Assembly: GCA_041396245.1 (NCBI GenBank)
Contig: JAWKYW010000016.1
Coordinates: forward strand, 1-64,000
DNA: 64,000 bases
DNA from: Desulfobacillus sp041396245
Lineage (GTDB): Bacteria; Pseudomonadota; Gammaproteobacteria; Burkholderiales; Rhodocyclaceae
Reading direction: 5' to 3'
Under the pieces are notes generated by a model, which saw nothing but the letters and a program-made list of their open reading frames with translations, ran no database searches and was not told the origin of the DNA. The position numbers and the translations under genes were made by a program. This document shows, piece by piece, positions 1 through 7,408 of this stretch (position 1 is its first letter; every line of letters starts with the position of its first letter).

Positions 1-181
1 GGCGAGTCGGTGAAAGTCGGCGCGCCGCTGGTGCAAGGCGCTTCTGTCAAGGCGAAGGTCCTCGCCCAGGGCCGGCACGAAGGTGAAAATCTTCAAGATG
101 CGCCGGCGCAAGCATTACCAGAAGCACCAGGGCCATCGGCAGAACTACACGGAGATCCAGATCTCCGGCATCGCGGCCTAA
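1..181 (+). CDS. rplU: 50S ribosomal protein L21, C-terminal part, frameshifted
   Basis: The window opens inside rplU. Codons from base 1 read GESVKVGAPLVQGASVKAKV, typical L21. After the LAQGR segment (about base 75) the L21 reading continues in another frame as TKVKIFKMRRRKHYQKHQGH and ends at the TAA at 179-181. Two bases appear to be missing where homologues have a Gly codon. L21 binds 23S rRNA and normally directly precedes rpmA, as here. Since the gene is nearly universal and lies at the window edge, a consensus error is more likely than a real null allele, but the sequence alone cannot decide. Confidence 0.85.
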
Positions 182-196
182 GCAAGGAGCAGACAC

Positions 197-457
197 ATGG
201 CACATAAAAAGGCAGGCGGCAGCTCACGCAACGGCCGCGATTCGCAGTCCAAGCGCCTCGGCGTGAAACGCTACGGCGGCCAGCTGATCAACGCCGGCAG
301 CATCATCGTGCGCCAGCGCGGCACGCAGTTTCACGCCGGCGACAACGTCGGCATGGGGCGCGACCACACGCTGTTCGCCAAGGTCACCGGCAAGGTCGAA
401 TTCGCCGTCAAGGGCGCCGAGAAGCGCAAGACAGTGAACATCGTCCCGGCCGCATAA
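197..457 (+). CDS. rpmA: 50S ribosomal protein L27
   Basis: 86 residues, the normal length for bacterial L27. The start MAHKKAGGSSRNGRDS is the conserved flexible N-terminus that reaches the peptidyl-transferase centre, with no Firmicutes-type cleavable leader. GSIIVRQRG and GxNVGMGRDHTLFA are family signatures. It lies 15 bp after rplU, with an AGGAG ribosome-binding site in the gap, and is followed by a strong terminator, so rplU-rpmA form a closed transcription unit. Confidence 0.97.
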   Translation: MAHKKAGGSSRNGRDSQSKRLGVKRYGGQLINAGSIIVRQRGTQFHAGDNVGMGRDHTLFAKVTGKVEFAVKGAEKRKTVNIVPAA

Positions 458-480
458 GCAACCCGGTCGCCGCGACAAAA

Positions 481-508
481 AGCCCTGCCGTCGCGGCAGG
501 GCTTTTTT
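481..508 (+). terminator. Rho-independent terminator after rpmA
   Basis: A 10-bp perfect stem, AGCCCTGCCG / CGGCAGGGCT (481-490 with 494-503) with a TCG loop, followed by a run of six T. It closes rplU-rpmA. Confidence 0.92.
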
Positions 509-521
509 CATTTTCAAACCA

Positions 522-600
522 TTAACCACAGAGACACAGAGGCACAGAGAAAGATCAGAATATTGTTTTCCTCCGTGTCTCTGTGTCTCTGTGGTGAAAG
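522..600. repeat. CACAGAG-type hairpin repeat, copy A1
   Basis: The left arm TTAACCACAGAG plus two further CACAGAG units is mirrored by a right arm CTCTGTG(N2)CTCTGTGGTGAA around an A/T-rich centre. The units repeat about every 9 bp. The outer ends read AAACC..TT.AC and its complement. It fills the rpmA-obgE gap and its right end donates the AAGG-like ribosome-binding sequence in front of obgE. Related copies lie at 8796-8881 and around the GxxExxY gene (10656-11084). Confidence 0.85.
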
Positions 601-612
601 GTTTTTCCTGTA

Positions 613-1737
613 ATGAAGTTTTTCGATGAAGCCAAGATTGAGGTCATAGCCGGCGACGGCGGCAATGGCGCAGCCACTTTCCGGCGCGAGAAATACGTGC
701 CGAAGGGCGGGCCGTCAGGCGGTGACGGCGGGCGCGGCGGCAGCATCTGGGCCGTTGCCGACCGCAACCTCAACACGCTCATCGATTTCCGCTACACGCG
801 CATCTTCCGCGCCGAGCGCGGCGAAAACGGCATGAGCGCGGACTGCTACGGACGCGGCGGCGAGGACATGATCCTGCGCATGCCCGTCGGCACCGTCATC
901 AGCGACCTCGAAACCGGCGAGGTGCTGGCCGACCTCGATCATGACGGCAAGAAGGCGCTCATTGCCCAAGGTGGCAAGGGCGGCCTCGGCAACATTCATT
1001 TCAAGTCCAGCACCAACCGCGCCCCCAAGCAATGCACGCCGGGCACACCGGGCGAGCGACGCGAACTCAAGATGGAGCTCAGGGTGCTGGCCGATGTCGG
1101 GCTGCTCGGCCTGCCAAACGCCGGGAAATCCACCTTCATCCGCGCCGTATCCTCGGCACGGCCGAAGGTCGCCGACTACCCCTTCACCACCCTGCATCCC
1201 AACCTCGGCGTGGTGCGCGTGGACGCCAACCGCAGCTTCGTCGTCGCCGACATTCCCGGCCTCATCGAGGGCGCGGCGGAGGGCGCCGGCCTCGGCCACC
1301 AGTTCCTGCGCCACCTGCAGCGCACCCACCTGCTGTTGCACATCGTGGACATCGCCCCCTTCGACCCGGGTGCCGATCCGCTGCGCGACGCCCGCGCCAT
1401 CCTGGACGAGCTGAGGAAATACGATCCGGGCCTTTACGACAAGCCGCGCTGGCTGATCGCCAACAAGATCGACCTGCTGCCGGAAGACGAGCGCGCAGCG
1501 CGCCTCGCCCAGCTGGTCGCGGGCTACGGCCCGGTGGCCAGGCACTTCGCCATCTCCGCCAACGACGGCGCCGGCTGCCGTGAGCTGACTTTCGCTATCA
1601 TGACGCACATCGAACGCGAGAAGGAACTGCGTAGGTCGGCCTTCAGGCCGATGACCGAAGGAAATCCCCGAGGGACAGCAGAGGCCGAAGTCGGGCTGAA
1701 GCCCGACCTACAGGACAACCATGAGACAAAGGATTAG
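613..1737 (+). CDS. obgE: Obg family GTPase (CgtA/ObgE) with REP-encoded C-terminus
   Basis: Essential GTPase that acts on the 50S subunit and in stress signalling. Glycine-rich Obg fold in residues 1-158 (GDGGNGAATFRREKYVPKGG). G domain: G1 GLPNAGKS 166-173, switch region FTTLHPNLG 191-199, G3 DIPG 213-216, G4 NKID 284-287, SAN 315-317. 374 residues. The tail from about residue 340 to 366 is translated from an 81-bp REP palindrome (1631-1711) and is not part of the conserved fold. The last codons overlap proB by 17 bp. Confidence 0.96.
   Translation: MKFFDEAKIEVIAGDGGNGAATFRREKYVPKGGPSGGDGGRGGSIWAVADRNLNTLIDFRYTRIFRAERGENGMSADCYGRGGEDMILRMPVGTVISDLETGEVLADLDHDGKKALIAQGGKGGLGNIHFKSSTNRAPKQCTPGTPGERRELKMELRVLADVGLLGLPNAGKSTFIRAVSSARPKVADYPFTTLHPNLGVVRVDANRSFVVADIPGLIEGAAEGAGLGHQFLRHLQRTHLLLHIVDIAPFDPGADPLRDARAILDELRKYDPGLYDKPRWLIANKIDLLPEDERAARLAQLVAGYGPVARHFAISANDGAGCRELTFAIMTHIEREKELRRSAFRPMTEGNPRGTAEAEVGLKPDLQDNHETKD
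1631..1711. repeat. 81-bp REP-like element inside the obgE 3' end
   Basis: It begins GTAGGTCGGCCTTCAGGCCGA and ends with the opposing palindrome GTCGGGCTGAAGCCCGAC + CTAC. The middle is GAAGGAAATCCCCGAGGGA. Each end is its own small hairpin and the two ends are inverted. Its length, 27 codons, is exactly that of the copy inside trpC (8239-8319), and both are read in the same frame (RSxFxPxxxGNxRGT...VGLKxDL). Confidence 0.9.
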
Positions 1738-2836
1738 CCAGGCGCGCCGACTGGTCGTCAAGGTCGGCAGCGCGCTGGTCACCAATAGCGGCGCCGGCCT
1801 GGCCCTCGATTATGTCGAGGAACTGGCGCGTCAGATCGCCGTCCTGCGCGCGGACGGCCGCGAGGTGCTGCTGGTCTCCAGCGGCGCCATCGCCGCCGGC
1901 ATGCAGCGCCTCGGCTGGACGGCGCGCCCGCACGCCATGCACGAGCTGCAGGCGGCGGCGGCCGTCGGCCAGATGGGCCTGGCCCAGGCCTACGAAACAT
2001 GCTTCTCGCAATACGAGCTGAAGACGGCCCAGATACTGCTCACCCACGAGGACCTCGCCGACCGCCTGCGCTACCTCAATGCCCGCTCAACCCTGACCAC
2101 CCTGCTGGGCCTGGGCGTGGTGCCGATCATCAACGAGAACGACACGGTGGTCACCGACGAGATCAGGTTCGGCGACAACGACACCCTCGGCGCCCTGGTC
2201 GCCAACCTGGTGGAGGCCGAGGCACTGGTCATCCTCACCGACCAGGCCGGCCTGTTCACCGCCGACCCGCGCAAGGATCCCGCTGCCGTCCTGGTCGTCG
2301 AGCACCGTGCCGACGACCCGGCGCTGGAAGCCATGGCAGGCGGCGCCGGCAGCGGCATTTCCAAGGGCGGCATGATCACCAAGGTGAAGGCCGCCCAGCG
2401 GGCCGCTCGCAGCGGCGCCCATACCCTGATCGCCAGCGGCCGCGAGCCCGACGTCCTGCCGCGGCTGTCGCAAGGCGAAGCGCTCGGCACCCTCCTCGTC
2501 GCCTCCGCCACGCCGCTGGCGGCGCGCAAGCAGTGGCTGGCCGACCACCTGCAACTGGCCGGCAGCCTGATCCTCGACGCCGGCGCCGTGAAGGCGCTCG
2601 CCGCCGGAAAAAGCCTGCTGCCTGTCGGCGTCACTGCCGTGGAAGGGGAATTCGAGCGCGGCGCGGCGGTGGCCTGCCGCACGCTCGAGGGCCGCGAGGT
2701 CGCCCGCGGCCTGGTCAACTACGCGAGTCCGGAAGCACGCCGCATCGCACGCCGGCCCAGTTCGGAAATCGAGGCCCTCCTCGGCTACCTCGACGAGCCG
2801 GAGCTCATCCACCGGGACAACCTGGTTTTGCTCTGA
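1721..2836 (+). CDS. proB: Glutamate 5-kinase
   Basis: Phosphorylates glutamate to gamma-glutamyl phosphate, the first step of proline synthesis. Amino-acid kinase domain first (LVVKVGSALVT at 11-21, SSGAIAAGM, then GSGISKGGMITKVKAA), followed by a C-terminal PUA domain from about residue 275, giving 371 residues, the ProB-plus-PUA length. The start at 1721 lies inside the end of obgE, so the two are probably translationally coupled. proA is not adjacent. Confidence 0.96.
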   Translation: MRQRISQARRLVVKVGSALVTNSGAGLALDYVEELARQIAVLRADGREVLLVSSGAIAAGMQRLGWTARPHAMHELQAAAAVGQMGLAQAYETCFSQYELKTAQILLTHEDLADRLRYLNARSTLTTLLGLGVVPIINENDTVVTDEIRFGDNDTLGALVANLVEAEALVILTDQAGLFTADPRKDPAAVLVVEHRADDPALEAMAGGAGSGISKGGMITKVKAAQRAARSGAHTLIASGREPDVLPRLSQGEALGTLLVASATPLAARKQWLADHLQLAGSLILDAGAVKALAAGKSLLPVGVTAVEGEFERGAAVACRTLEGREVARGLVNYASPEARRIARRPSSEIEALLGYLDEPELIHRDNLVLL

Positions 2837-2864
2837 AGGTGCGCCGCAAAAAACTGGAAAAACT

Positions 2865-2887
2865 GGGGACAGACCACGGTTTTCCGG
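2865..2887 (+). repeat. GGGGACAGACCACGG repeat, left side of the RAYT gene
   Basis: GGGGACAGACCACGGTTTTC lies just beyond the 3' end of the transposase gene. Three copies in the opposite orientation lie on its other side (3660-3811) and a diverged one lies at 6758-6782. The inverted placement suggests that these mark the ends of the element or the transposase recognition sites. Confidence 0.6.
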
Positions 2888-2902
2888 TTCTCTACGCCCA
2901 GG

Positions 2903-3622
2903 CTAACCCTCGAACAGATCGCCCGATGACGGTTCGCCCTGCCTGCATGGCCGCCCCGATACGCCGGGGACCGCACGTCGTCCAAGCGCGGTAGCCACTT
3001 CATCTGCAAAACGTTTGTTGCCAAGCGCAAAGTTGCCATTGGTCGCGCGGCGGATCTGATCCGCCAGGCCGGGCTCGATCTCATGGCGAAATAGGTCCCG
3101 ATAGGCTTCCTGTCTTTCCTGTTCCCGTCTGCCCAGCGCCGTGTAGATCGGATGTGCTTGAATCAGGCCATCAGGCTCACCTTGAGCATTCGCCCTGTAA
3201 CTCGACCAGGGATACTCCGCCGGATGCGCCACCATGCCTGCCCGCACCGGATTCAACTCGATATAACGCGAACAGCCCAGCAAGTAAGCATCGTCCTGAA
3301 CAATGCACGACCTGAATCGCCCTTCCCATAGCGTCCCGCTGCGTCGGTAGCGCCGATTGACATGCTGTACATAGCGCTGGCCCAACAGCTTCATCAGGCG
3401 TCCAGCGGCATTCGCCTCTTGCGGCGTCAGCAGCAAATGCACGTGATTCGTCATCAGCGCATAGGCGTGAATGGCGCAGCCGGCGTGCCGTGCGCACTGA
3501 CTTAGCTGATCGAGGTAGTGACGGTAGTCGTCTTCCGAGAAGAAACAGGCCTGGCGATTGTTGCCGCGCTGGATGACATGGAGCGGAACACCGGGCAGGG
3601 TGATGCGGGCGCGGCGCGGCAT
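2903..3622 (-). CDS. REP-associated tyrosine transposase (RAYT, Y1/HUH family)
   Basis: Single-strand DNA transposase/nuclease related to IS200/IS605 TnpA. With the start at MPRRARITLP (3622) it has 239 residues. The N-terminus PGVPLHVIQRGNNRQACF is typical of the family. The HUH metal-binding motif is MTNHVHLL (His60 and His62). RRYRRSGTLWEGRF follows, and CSRYIELNPVRAGM carries the probable catalytic Tyr120. An upstream in-frame Met (3658) exists, but homologues begin at MPRR. The frame is intact, so it may be active. I infer that it mobilises or maintains REP-like palindromes, either the GGGGACAG repeats beside it or the GTAGGTC elements elsewhere in the window. Confidence 0.93.
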   Translation of the reverse strand: MPRRARITLPGVPLHVIQRGNNRQACFFSEDDYRHYLDQLSQCARHAGCAIHAYALMTNHVHLLLTPQEANAAGRLMKLLGQRYVQHVNRRYRRSGTLWEGRFRSCIVQDDAYLLGCSRYIELNPVRAGMVAHPAEYPWSSYRANAQGEPDGLIQAHPIYTALGRREQERQEAYRDLFRHEIEPGLADQIRRATNGNFALGNKRFADEVATALGRRAVPGVSGRPCRQGEPSSGDLFEG

Positions 3623-3631
3623 GGGCGGGTG

Positions 3632-3811
3632 CTGACGGAATAATGATTCCGGCAGCATAACGGAAAACGGGAAACCGTGGTCTGTCCCCTATTTCCTGCC
3701 AGAACAGCGGAAAACAGGAAAACCGTGGTCTGTCCCCTATTTCTCCCTGACGGAATAATGATTCCGGCAGCATAACGGAAAACGGGAAATCGTGGTCTGT
3801 CCCCTATTTCC
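3632..3811. repeat. Tandem repeats upstream of the RAYT gene
   Basis: A block of about 61 bp starting CTGACGGAATAATGATTCCG and ending in CGTGGTCTGTCCCCTATTT is present at 3632 and again at 3747, 115 bp apart. A third, shorter copy of the CGTGGTCTGTCCCCTATTT part sits between them (3720-3743). The block also contains the small palindrome CGGAATAATGATTCCG. Confidence 0.85.
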
Positions 3812-3853
3812 CCACAACCTAGCACATCAGTGTGCGATGGCAAGGCAGGGCGC

Positions 3854-3881
3854 AAAAAAAACGGCCGCCCGAAGGCGGCCG
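3854..3881 (-). terminator. Terminator of the porin locus
   Basis: Stem CGGCCGCC / GGCGGCCG (3862-3869 with 3874-3881), with eight A on the plus strand (3854-3861) that become the U-tract for minus-strand transcripts. It lies 40 bp after the porin stop codon. Confidence 0.88.
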
Positions 3882-3920
3882 TTTCAGTCTTGCTAACTGC
3901 TAACTGACTCGGAGAGTCGA

Positions 3921-5032
3921 TTAGAAGTTGTGGGCCATGCCGAAGTACCACATGCGGGAATCTTCCCCGGCGGCCGTTACACCACCGCGGGCGGCCGAGG
4001 CCGCAAACATGTCGTAGGAGCCAGCAGTGTTGTTGCTGACCTTGCTGTAGTACACGCCGGCCGAGGTACGCTTGGAGAATGCGTAATCGTAACCGAGCAT
4101 CCACTGGGAACCAGCGCTGTTGCCGACGGTATTGCTGGCGTCGTTGGCGCGCGCGTAGTCAAAGTACACTTTGTGCGGGCCAAAGGCGTAGGTTGATGGG
4201 AATGTACCAGGCGCTGCGGCGAGGAAGTCACTGCACCGAGGTCGAGGCTGCTGCGGTCGAAGGCGAGACCGATGCTCAGGCCCATGCCGAAGACTGGTAG
4301 CTACCCCAGACGCGCGTGCTGGCGCTGGTCGCCGGCACCGGCGACACCGAAGCCTCCGGACTGGCATTCCAGTAGCTCAGGCCAGCCTTCCACGGGCCGT
4401 TGGCGTAGCGCACGGCACCACTCCATGCGTTGCCATCGCCGGGATCGCCGGCTGCGCGGTTGGTCGCGCCTTCGTTGCAAACGGAGTGGTAGAATACATC
4501 AGGCAGGCAGTGAAACCGTTCCAGTTCGGGCTATCCCACATGATCAGGTTGTTGAGTACGGGTGGACCTGCTGGACGGCCGCGCCGTTGACCTGACCCAT
4601 AAGGCCGAAGCTGGTGATGTTCTCCAGGGCGCCGGCGCGCGTGCCAGCGTTGGTGCCTCCGGCAATTTCGGCGTAATGCACGTCCCAGCTGCCGATGGTG
4701 GACTTGCCCCAGGTCTTGCTCGCAGGCCGAGACCGGTGTTGCCACCGACCAGCCGGTTACGGCACCACCCGCACCAAAGTCATTCGCAAAGCGCGAGTCC
4801 AACTGGCCCCAAGCAGCAGGCCGCCGCCCAGATCTTCATTGACGTTGAAAATTATTCTGGAGGACTGGTCGCTGATGCCATTGTAGGCGTCCTGACCGCT
4901 AACGCCTCCACCGCTTAGTTTGTAATTCTGATAACCGACGGCGAAGCGGCCGGAAATCGTGACGTTGGTCTGCGCCAGGGCCGGCACGGCGATCAGGCCG
5001 GCGACTGCTGCAGCGATGAGTTTCTTTTGCAT
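3921..5032 (-). pseudogene. Gram-negative porin (Neisseria/Burkholderia type), multiple frameshifts
   Basis: The start at 5032 has a strong AGAGGAGA ribosome-binding site and encodes a signal peptide (MQKKLIAAAVAGLIAVPALA) and the first porin strand (QTNVTISGRFAVGYQNYKLS). The end, YYSKVSNNTAG... to WYFGMAHNF, is the usual porin C-terminal strand with terminal Phe. Total length fits a trimeric porin of about 350-370 residues. In between, the porin reading jumps frame several times (about 4805, 4735, 4715, near 4560, and again before 4370), so no intact protein is made as written. The signal and the terminator are preserved, so decay is recent or the region has consensus errors. Confidence 0.85.
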
Positions 5033-5363
5033 TGTGTGAATCTCCTCTTTGTTTGAGAGTCCGGCAGGTTGTCCTGGCGCCATGTGCACATCCGTACTGC
5101 GCCACCACCCCCCGCCTGCCTTGCTTCCCGCGAATCTGAGAAGTCGGGAGCCATTGTGCCCATCCCCTCAGGGGCGGGGCAAGGGAAAGGGGGCTTTTCG
5201 GAGAGAAACGGATGGAGGTTGTGGCTTTTTTGCAACAGGATGCCGAAGGAAGTGCTTCATCACGAGGACCGGAGGAAATCCCCGTGGGACAACAGCCGCA
5301 GTTGTCGGGCTGAAGCCCGACCTACGAAGAAGGAAGTTTGACGTACCCCGGTCATTCGCGTAG
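5033..5363. other. Intergenic region between porin and vapB
   Basis: About 330 bp with no convincing gene. It holds the porin 5' leader, a REP-like fragment (5262-5325) and nothing else that I can name. I could not pick a reliable porin promoter. Confidence 0.6.
5262..5325. repeat. Partial REP-like element
   Basis: It contains the internal block ACCGGAGGAAATCCCCGTGG and the right-end palindrome GTCGGGCTGAAGCCCGAC + CTAC. The usual left palindrome GTAGGTCGG is missing or degraded. Confidence 0.75.
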
Positions 5364-5389
5364 ATTCTTACCGGTATTATTCTTACCGG
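5364..5389. promoter_or_regulatory. Probable VapB operator and -10 box
   Basis: The 11-mer ATTCTTACCGG occurs twice (5364-5374 and 5379-5389). CCGGTA...TACCGG (5371-5389) also forms an inverted repeat. TATTAT (5375-5380) at its centre could be the -10 box. AbrB-fold antitoxins usually autorepress by binding such repeats over their own promoter. Function is inferred from position 10 bp before vapB. Confidence 0.6.
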
Positions 5390-5398
5390 GAGTTTGCC

Positions 5399-5629
5399 AT
5401 GCGCATCACCAGCAAGGGACAGGTCACCATCCCGCAGGACATCCGCCGGCGCGCCGGGCTGGCGCCGGAGATGGAGGTGGAATTCGCCATCGAAAAGGAC
5501 AAGGTCATCCTGCGCAAGGCGAAGGGCCAGAAAAGCCGCGGCGAACTGGCCGTCGAGCGCCTGCGGCGGGCACGCCCGAGAACCGCCCTCAGCACTGACG
5601 AAATTTTGGCATTGACCCGCGGCGAATGA
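5399..5629 (+). CDS. vapB: AbrB/MazE-fold antitoxin (VapB-like)
   Basis: 76 residues. The N-terminal SpoVT-AbrB swapped-hairpin motif MRITSKGQVTIPQDIRRRAG is the DNA-binding half, and the charged C-terminal part (from about residue 50) should wrap the toxin. The start has a GGGAG site 6 nt upstream. Its stop overlaps the toxin start (ATGA), a standard coupled antitoxin-toxin arrangement. Confidence 0.9.
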   Translation: MRITSKGQVTIPQDIRRRAGLAPEMEVEFAIEKDKVILRKAKGQKSRGELAVERLRRARPRTALSTDEILALTRGE

Positions 5630-6042
5630 CGGCGCGCGTTCTGGTCGATTCGAACGTCCTGCTGGACGTCATCAAGGCCGATCCCGTCTGGGGCGCGTGG
5701 TCGGCACGGACGCTCGCCGATCAACTCGAACGCGGCGCGCTCGTCATCAATCCGATCGTCTATGCGGAGATCGCTTTCGATTTCGAGACGATCGAGGCGG
5801 TCGACGACCTGCTGCCGGCGTCCGATTACGACTATGCCGAGATCCCGCGCGAGGCGGCCTTTCTGGCGGCGCGCTGCCACGCGCAATACCGCACGGCCGG
5901 CGGCGCCCGCGCCATGATCCTGCCGGACTTCCTCATCGGCGCCCATGCCACGGTGGAACGCATGGCACTGCTGACGCGCGATGCGCGGCGCTACCGCAGC
6001 TATTTCCCCGGCCTCAGGCTGATCTGTCCGGAAGGCGTTTAA
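5626..6042 (+). CDS. vapC: PIN-domain toxin (VapC-like RNase)
   Basis: 138 residues. PIN-domain ribonuclease: first acidic residue in VLVDSNVLLDVI, Glu in NPIVYAEIAF, and third acidic cluster in MILPDFLIGAHA followed by LLTRDARRYRSYF. These Asp/Glu residues bind Mg2+ in VapC toxins, which cleave tRNA or rRNA. It overlaps the upstream antitoxin by 4 bp. The pair is intact. The RNA target cannot be inferred. Confidence 0.9.
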   Translation: MTARVLVDSNVLLDVIKADPVWGAWSARTLADQLERGALVINPIVYAEIAFDFETIEAVDDLLPASDYDYAEIPREAAFLAARCHAQYRTAGGARAMILPDFLIGAHATVERMALLTRDARRYRSYFPGLRLICPEGV

Positions 6043-6141
6043 CCTGAAAACCTCATTTGAACATCGGCCGCCCGCATGAAGTCCTCAGAAACCGGGGACA
6101 CGGTTCTGGCAGACGTCCGGCTCCGGCCGACGATCATCGAA

Positions 6142-6171
6142 TTCACTTCACGCCGAATTACATGTTATATT
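6142..6171 (+). promoter_or_regulatory. Possible promoter of mazEF
   Basis: TTCACT - 18 bp - TATATT, with the -10 box 29 bp before the mazE start. The -35 match is modest, and regulation by MazE is an inference from the family. Confidence 0.4.
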
Positions 6172-6200
6172 GCATTACCAGATTGACCGGAGGAGAGACC

Positions 6201-6425
6201 ATGCGGAATTCGCATCATCAGGCACGGGAAAGTGTCAGCCGATACCGCGAGAAAATGCGCGCCCTGGGGTTCAGGCCGATTCAGATCTGGGTGCCGGATA
6301 CCCGCTCGCCGAAATTCGCGGAGGAATGCCGGCGACAGTCCCTCCTGGTGTCGAATGACGCAGCCGAGCAGGCCATCCTCGGCGAACTGGATGCCGCCCT
6401 GGAGGATATCGAGGACTGGAAATGA
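6201..6425 (+). CDS. mazE: Antitoxin MazE-like (DUF3018 type)
   Basis: 74 residues. SVSRYREKMRALGFRPIQIW and VPDTRSPKFAEECRRQSLLV match the DUF3018 MazE-like antitoxins. The acidic end (ELDAALEDIEDW) is the expected toxin-neutralising tail. The start was chosen because GGAGGAGA sits 6 nt upstream; a longer frame reaching back to 6057 has no such site. ATGA overlap with mazF. Confidence 0.88.
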   Translation: MRNSHHQARESVSRYREKMRALGFRPIQIWVPDTRSPKFAEECRRQSLLVSNDAAEQAILGELDAALEDIEDWK

Positions 6426-6748
6426 GGCGCGGCGATCTGGTGACGGTCGCGCTGCAGGGCGATCTGGGCAAACCGCGCCCGGCTCTGGTGATTCAATCCG
6501 ATCTCTTCAACGAAACGCACCCGAGCATGACGCTGGCGCCGCTGACGGGCGAGATCCGCAGTGCTCCGCTGTTCCGCATCACCGTCGAGCCTTCCACGGC
6601 AAACGGCTTGCGCGAGGTGTCGCAGGTCATGGTGGACAAGATCGTCTCGGTCAGGCGCGATAAGCTCGGGCAGCCTTTCGGACGCCTCGAGGACGAAAAC
6701 CTCCTGCGCGTGAATCGCGCTCTGGCGGTCTGGGTAGGCCTGGCGTAA
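6422..6748 (+). CDS. mazF: MazF/PemK-family endoribonuclease toxin
   Basis: 108 residues with the MazF order of motifs: RRGDLVTVALQGDLGKPRPALVIQ (first strands and catalytic-loop Arg/Pro), the conserved hydrophobic block MTLAPLTGEI, and the dimer segment VSQVMVDKIVSVRRDKLGQPFGRL. MazF toxins cut mRNA or rRNA at short sequence motifs. The start overlaps the mazE stop by 4 bp. Confidence 0.92.
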   Translation: MRRGDLVTVALQGDLGKPRPALVIQSDLFNETHPSMTLAPLTGEIRSAPLFRITVEPSTANGLREVSQVMVDKIVSVRRDKLGQPFGRLEDENLLRVNRALAVWVGLA

Positions 6749-6757
6749 AACCGGCGA

Positions 6758-6782
6758 AAATCGGGGGCAGACCACGGTTTTC
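6758..6782 (+). repeat. Diverged copy of the RAYT-side repeat
   Basis: GGGGGCAGACCACGGTTTTC just after mazF is nearly identical to the repeat at 2865-2887. The surrounding bases (ATTTTCGGTTTTGG) are A/T-rich. No transposase is nearby on this side. Confidence 0.7.
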
Positions 6783-6788
6783 GGATTT

Positions 6789-6955
6789 TCGGTTTTGGAG
6801 GTGGGGAAATGGAACGTACGCCGACGATCACGCTCCGTTCGGATGGCTGGTCGGCCCTGCGCGAGGCGGCGCTGGCCGGATTCGCCTCAAACCGCTACGC
6901 AGGCGAATACCTGAATGCAACACGCGGGGATACGGGAAAAGGCAGATTCCAGGGC
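6789..6955 (+). other. Short ORF or gene remnant, unrecognised
   Basis: A GGAGGTGGGGAA ribosome-binding site precedes ATG at 6809, and the first 37 codons (MERTPTITLRSDGWSALREA...) look protein-like. The frame then runs antisense through hepT and loses any natural character. It may be the 5' stump of a gene truncated when the HepT/MntA module arrived. I do not recognise a family. Confidence 0.25.
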
Positions 6956-7408
6956 CTATCGAGACGAAGCTTCGATCCGATCGATGAACGCGGCCACGCT
7001 TTCGACGTAGTAGCGGTAATCTTCCAGACAGGGCCGAATGGCGCCGCAGACGATGCGGCGGTCGGCATCGTTGTAGTCATGCACCAGAATGTTCCGCAGG
7101 GAGGCGCTCCGGGCGATGCGCTCCGCGAAATCCTTCGGGTACACCCCCGGATCGGCCAGGCGCAGGAACGTCTCGCGATAGGTCAGGCGGGCCGTCCTCG
7201 GCTCCGTACCCTTGCCCAGCTCGGCAATCAGGTGCTCGTTGATATCGATGGCACGCATGACGATCCGTTCGATCAGCCGCTCAATAGCGGCCAGTTTGAC
7301 GAAATCGGCGGTGATCGCCTCCCAGGTCTCTTCCTTGTAATGCAGCAGCCGGCCGAGATCCTCGGCGATGAGCTGGAGCTTGCGCCGGACGAATTCAGGC
7401 CGCAGCAT
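6956..7408 (-). CDS. hepT: HEPN-domain toxin (HepT, DUF86)
   Basis: 150 residues, all-helical HEPN ribonuclease family. The catalytic R-x4-H motif with adjacent Tyr is RNILVHDYND, near residue 118. The start MLRPEFVRRKLQLIAEDL has the usual short first helix. It overlaps the upstream mntA by 14 bp. In characterised pairs the MNT protein neutralises HepT by adding AMP to the Tyr of this motif. Confidence 0.9.
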   Translation of the reverse strand: MLRPEFVRRKLQLIAEDLGRLLHYKEETWEAITADFVKLAAIERLIERIVMRAIDINEHLIAELGKGTEPRTARLTYRETFLRLADPGVYPKDFAERIARSASLRNILVHDYNDADRRIVCGAIRPCLEDYRYYVESVAAFIDRIEASSR

